From the NCBI GenBank assembly GCA_030156305.1, contig JASGMZ010000152.1:1-7261 (forward strand): DNA of 7,261 nucleotides, read 5' to 3'. Shown in pieces: positions 6,291-7,261 of this stretch. Under the pieces are notes generated by a model. It was not told the origin of the DNA. It ran no database searches and saw nothing but the letters and a program-made list of their open reading frames with translations. Each line of letters begins with the position of its first letter. Positions within the stretch are counted from its first letter, which is position 1. This DNA is from Bacteroidales bacterium. Its GTDB lineage: Bacteria > Bacteroidota > Bacteroidia > Bacteroidales > UBA12077. Both the position numbers and the translations under genes were made by a program.

Positions 6291-6581
6291 ATGGCAACAA
6301 AAGTAAATAAAAAAGAAATGGCAAGGTTTGATACCAGGTTATCTGTTGAGCAAAAACAATTATTTGAAAGAGCTGCGGTTTTAGGTGGTTATAGAAGCCT
6401 GACAGACTTCATCATATTGACAGTTCAGGAGAAAGCTAAGCGTATTATAAAAGAAAGAGAACAAGTATTAGCAAGCCAAAAGGACAATAAAATTTTCTTT
6501 GACGCACTATTAAATCCAGAGAAACCTAATAAAGACTTGACTGACGCTGTGAAACAACATAATAATTTAGTATCTGAATAA
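6291..6581 (+). CDS. TacA-like DUF1778 antitoxin (ribbon-helix-helix)
   Basis: A 96-residue protein of the size and pattern of DUF1778 antitoxins (TacA, AtaR, KacA). The DNA-binding ribbon is ARFDTRLS (11-18), followed by helix 1 (VEQKQLFERAAVLGG, 19-33) and helix 2 (SLTDFIILTVQEKAKRII, 36-53). The C-terminal part contains NKIFFDALLNPEKPNKDL (66-83), matching the family segment that wraps around and neutralises the acetyltransferase toxin. A dimer should bind the repeats just upstream and repress both genes, more strongly in complex with toxin. Its TAA stop overlaps the toxin ATG by one base (TAATG), so the two are translationally coupled, as usual for this family. Confidence 0.9.
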   Translation: MATKVNKKEMARFDTRLSVEQKQLFERAAVLGGYRSLTDFIILTVQEKAKRIIKEREQVLASQKDNKIFFDALLNPEKPNKDLTDAVKQHNNLVSE

Positions 6582-7084
6582 TGTTTTTAACCAAAAGCTT
6601 AAGCTCTAAACATGATAAGACTAAGTTTTGTTGTGGAAAAGAAATGTTAGATAGTTACATTCAGAGACAAGCAAGCCAGGATGTAAAAAGAAAACTTTCT
6701 GCATGTTTTGTACTTACGGATAAGTCTGATAGTTTGATAAGGGGTTATTACACTCTTTCAAATAATAGTATTTCATTAAACCAAGTACCTGAAAATTTTA
6801 AAAAGAAATTACCAAAATCCTATAAATCAATTCCGACAACGCTATTAGGGAGATTGGCTATTGACAAAAATGAGCAAGGTCAAGGGACAGGAAAGATATT
6901 ACTTGCAGACGCATTAAAAAGAAGCTATTTACTATCAAAACATATTGGTTCTTTTGCTGTAATAGTTGATCCTTTAGATACGGAAGCAAAATCTTTTTAT
7001 TCCAAATTTGGTTTTATAGAGTTACCAGATAGTGGTAAAATGTTTTTACCAATGAAAACAATAAATCAACTTTTTGAAGAATAA
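6581..7084 (+). CDS. TacT-like GNAT acetyltransferase toxin
   Basis: A 167-residue GNAT protein, the usual length for TacT/AtaT/KacT toxins. These acetylate the amino group of the amino acid on charged tRNAs and so stop translation; which tRNA this one attacks cannot be told. Family landmarks in order: FCCGKEMLDSYIQRQASQD (16-34), RGYYTLSNNSI (54-64), the IPTTLLGRLAID strand (84-95), the acetyl-CoA pyrophosphate loop QGQGTG (99-104), a VIVDPLDTEAKSFYSKFGF segment (127-145) with the conserved tyrosine at Y140, and FLPMKTI near the end (155-161). All key positions are present, so it looks active. CC replaces the more common DC before GKEMLD. The antitoxin lies directly upstream with a one-base overlap. 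Confidence 0.9.
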   Translation: MFLTKSLSSKHDKTKFCCGKEMLDSYIQRQASQDVKRKLSACFVLTDKSDSLIRGYYTLSNNSISLNQVPENFKKKLPKSYKSIPTTLLGRLAIDKNEQGQGTGKILLADALKRSYLLSKHIGSFAVIVDPLDTEAKSFYSKFGFIELPDSGKMFLPMKTINQLFEE

Positions 7085-7111
7085 CAGTGGCCAACAACTA
7101 AACTAATTCGT

Positions 7112-7178
7112 ATGCCTGCCTGCCCTCCTGCGGCGGGTAAATTCGGCAGACAGGGTTAATGTACAAAGTAACACCAAA
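7112..7178 (-). repeat. Inverted copy of the GC-rich intergenic module
   Basis: Read on the minus strand, this contains AACCCTGTCTGCCGAATTTA, identical over 20 bases to 4904-4923, followed by CCCGCCG against TCCGCCG and a similar G-rich end. Homology continues on the other side: TTTGGTGTTACTTTGT here against CTTGGAGTAACTTTGT at 4884-4899 (13 of 16 identical). The element is therefore about 65 bases long and lies opposite to the 4882-4948 copy, 28 bases after the toxin gene. Confidence 0.85.
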
Positions 7179-7197
7179 TTTAAAAAACTGCCAGGTA

Positions 7198-7219
7198 CAG
7201 CGCACATTCCTGTGCGCTG
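7198..7219. repeat. Perfect 9-bp-arm GC-rich hairpin
   Basis: CAGCGCACA (7198-7206) and TGTGCGCTG (7211-7219) are exact reverse complements around a TTCC loop. No T-run follows, so it is unlikely to be an intrinsic terminator. It looks like a REP-type palindrome, a kind often found near REP-associated Y1 transposases; whether one lies beyond the window cannot be seen. Confidence 0.75.
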
Positions 7220-7261
7220 AGTTGTTCTCCAGCATGTGCACTGAGTGGTTCGTATTCCAGC
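7211..7261 (+). repeat. 24-base direct repeat, cut by the window end
   Basis: TGTGCGCTGAGTTGTTC...TCCAGC starting at 7211 recurs as TGTGCACTGAGTGGTTC...TTCCAGC starting at 7235. The start-to-start period is 24 bases; the second copy has a few substitutions and about three extra bases before its final TTCCAGC. It overlaps the right arm of the hairpin at 7198-7219. The array may continue past the end. Confidence 0.6.

Noticed and set aside
7180..7260. Minus-strand open frame entering from the window end (stop at 7182-7180)
   Set aside because: About 26 codons overlapping the hairpin and 24-base repeat; the repeat period is a multiple of three, which keeps it open by chance. Too short to support.

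Overview
The window looks like chromosomal DNA of a Bacteroidota bacterium. The evidence is the batB-batC-batD-batE cluster (Bacteroides aerotolerance genes, a hallmark of this phylum), A/T-rich DNA, mostly no Shine-Dalgarno sequences, and a Bacteroidota-type TAnnTTTG promoter at 6266-6273. The genus cannot be named from the sequence alone; an environmental or marine Bacteroidales/Marinilabiliales-like lineage is a guess.

Layout. (1) 1-4438: a tightly packed plus-strand operon, batB, batC, batD, batE, with gaps of 2, 20 and 16 bases. batA should lie just upstream, outside the window. The products form an envelope set: a membrane-anchored von Willebrand A (VWA) protein, a secreted TPR protein with a strange K/D/N/Q-only tract, a large periplasmic protein with one membrane anchor, and a TPR/two-TM/SH3 protein. 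(2) 4439-5151: about 710 bases without a gene, filled with repeats: two abutting heptanucleotide tandem arrays, small hairpins, repeated TTACCCGCCG elements, a roughly 140-bp imperfect palindrome and a strong 15-bp-arm hairpin just before the next gene. (3) 5152-6057: a soluble TPR protein whose C-terminus resembles the ST7 family. (4) 6215-7084: a TacA/TacT-type toxin-antitoxin pair (DUF1778 ribbon-helix-helix antitoxin plus GNAT acetyltransferase toxin), with a recognisable promoter and operator-like repeats. (5) 7085-7261: no gene; an inverted copy of the GC-rich module seen at 4882-4948, then a perfect 9-bp-arm hairpin and a 24-base direct repeat cut by the window end.

The bat genes probably act together in the envelope; their molecular function is still poorly defined. 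The right half (4814-7178) looks like an accessory segment placed beside a conserved operon: a lone TPR/ST7-like gene plus a toxin-antitoxin pair, bracketed by inverted copies of one intergenic repeat. No clear new multi-gene system is visible. The best leads are the ST7-like gene, the repeat modules around the accessory cargo, and the helically phased TACG motifs at the toxin-antitoxin promoter.
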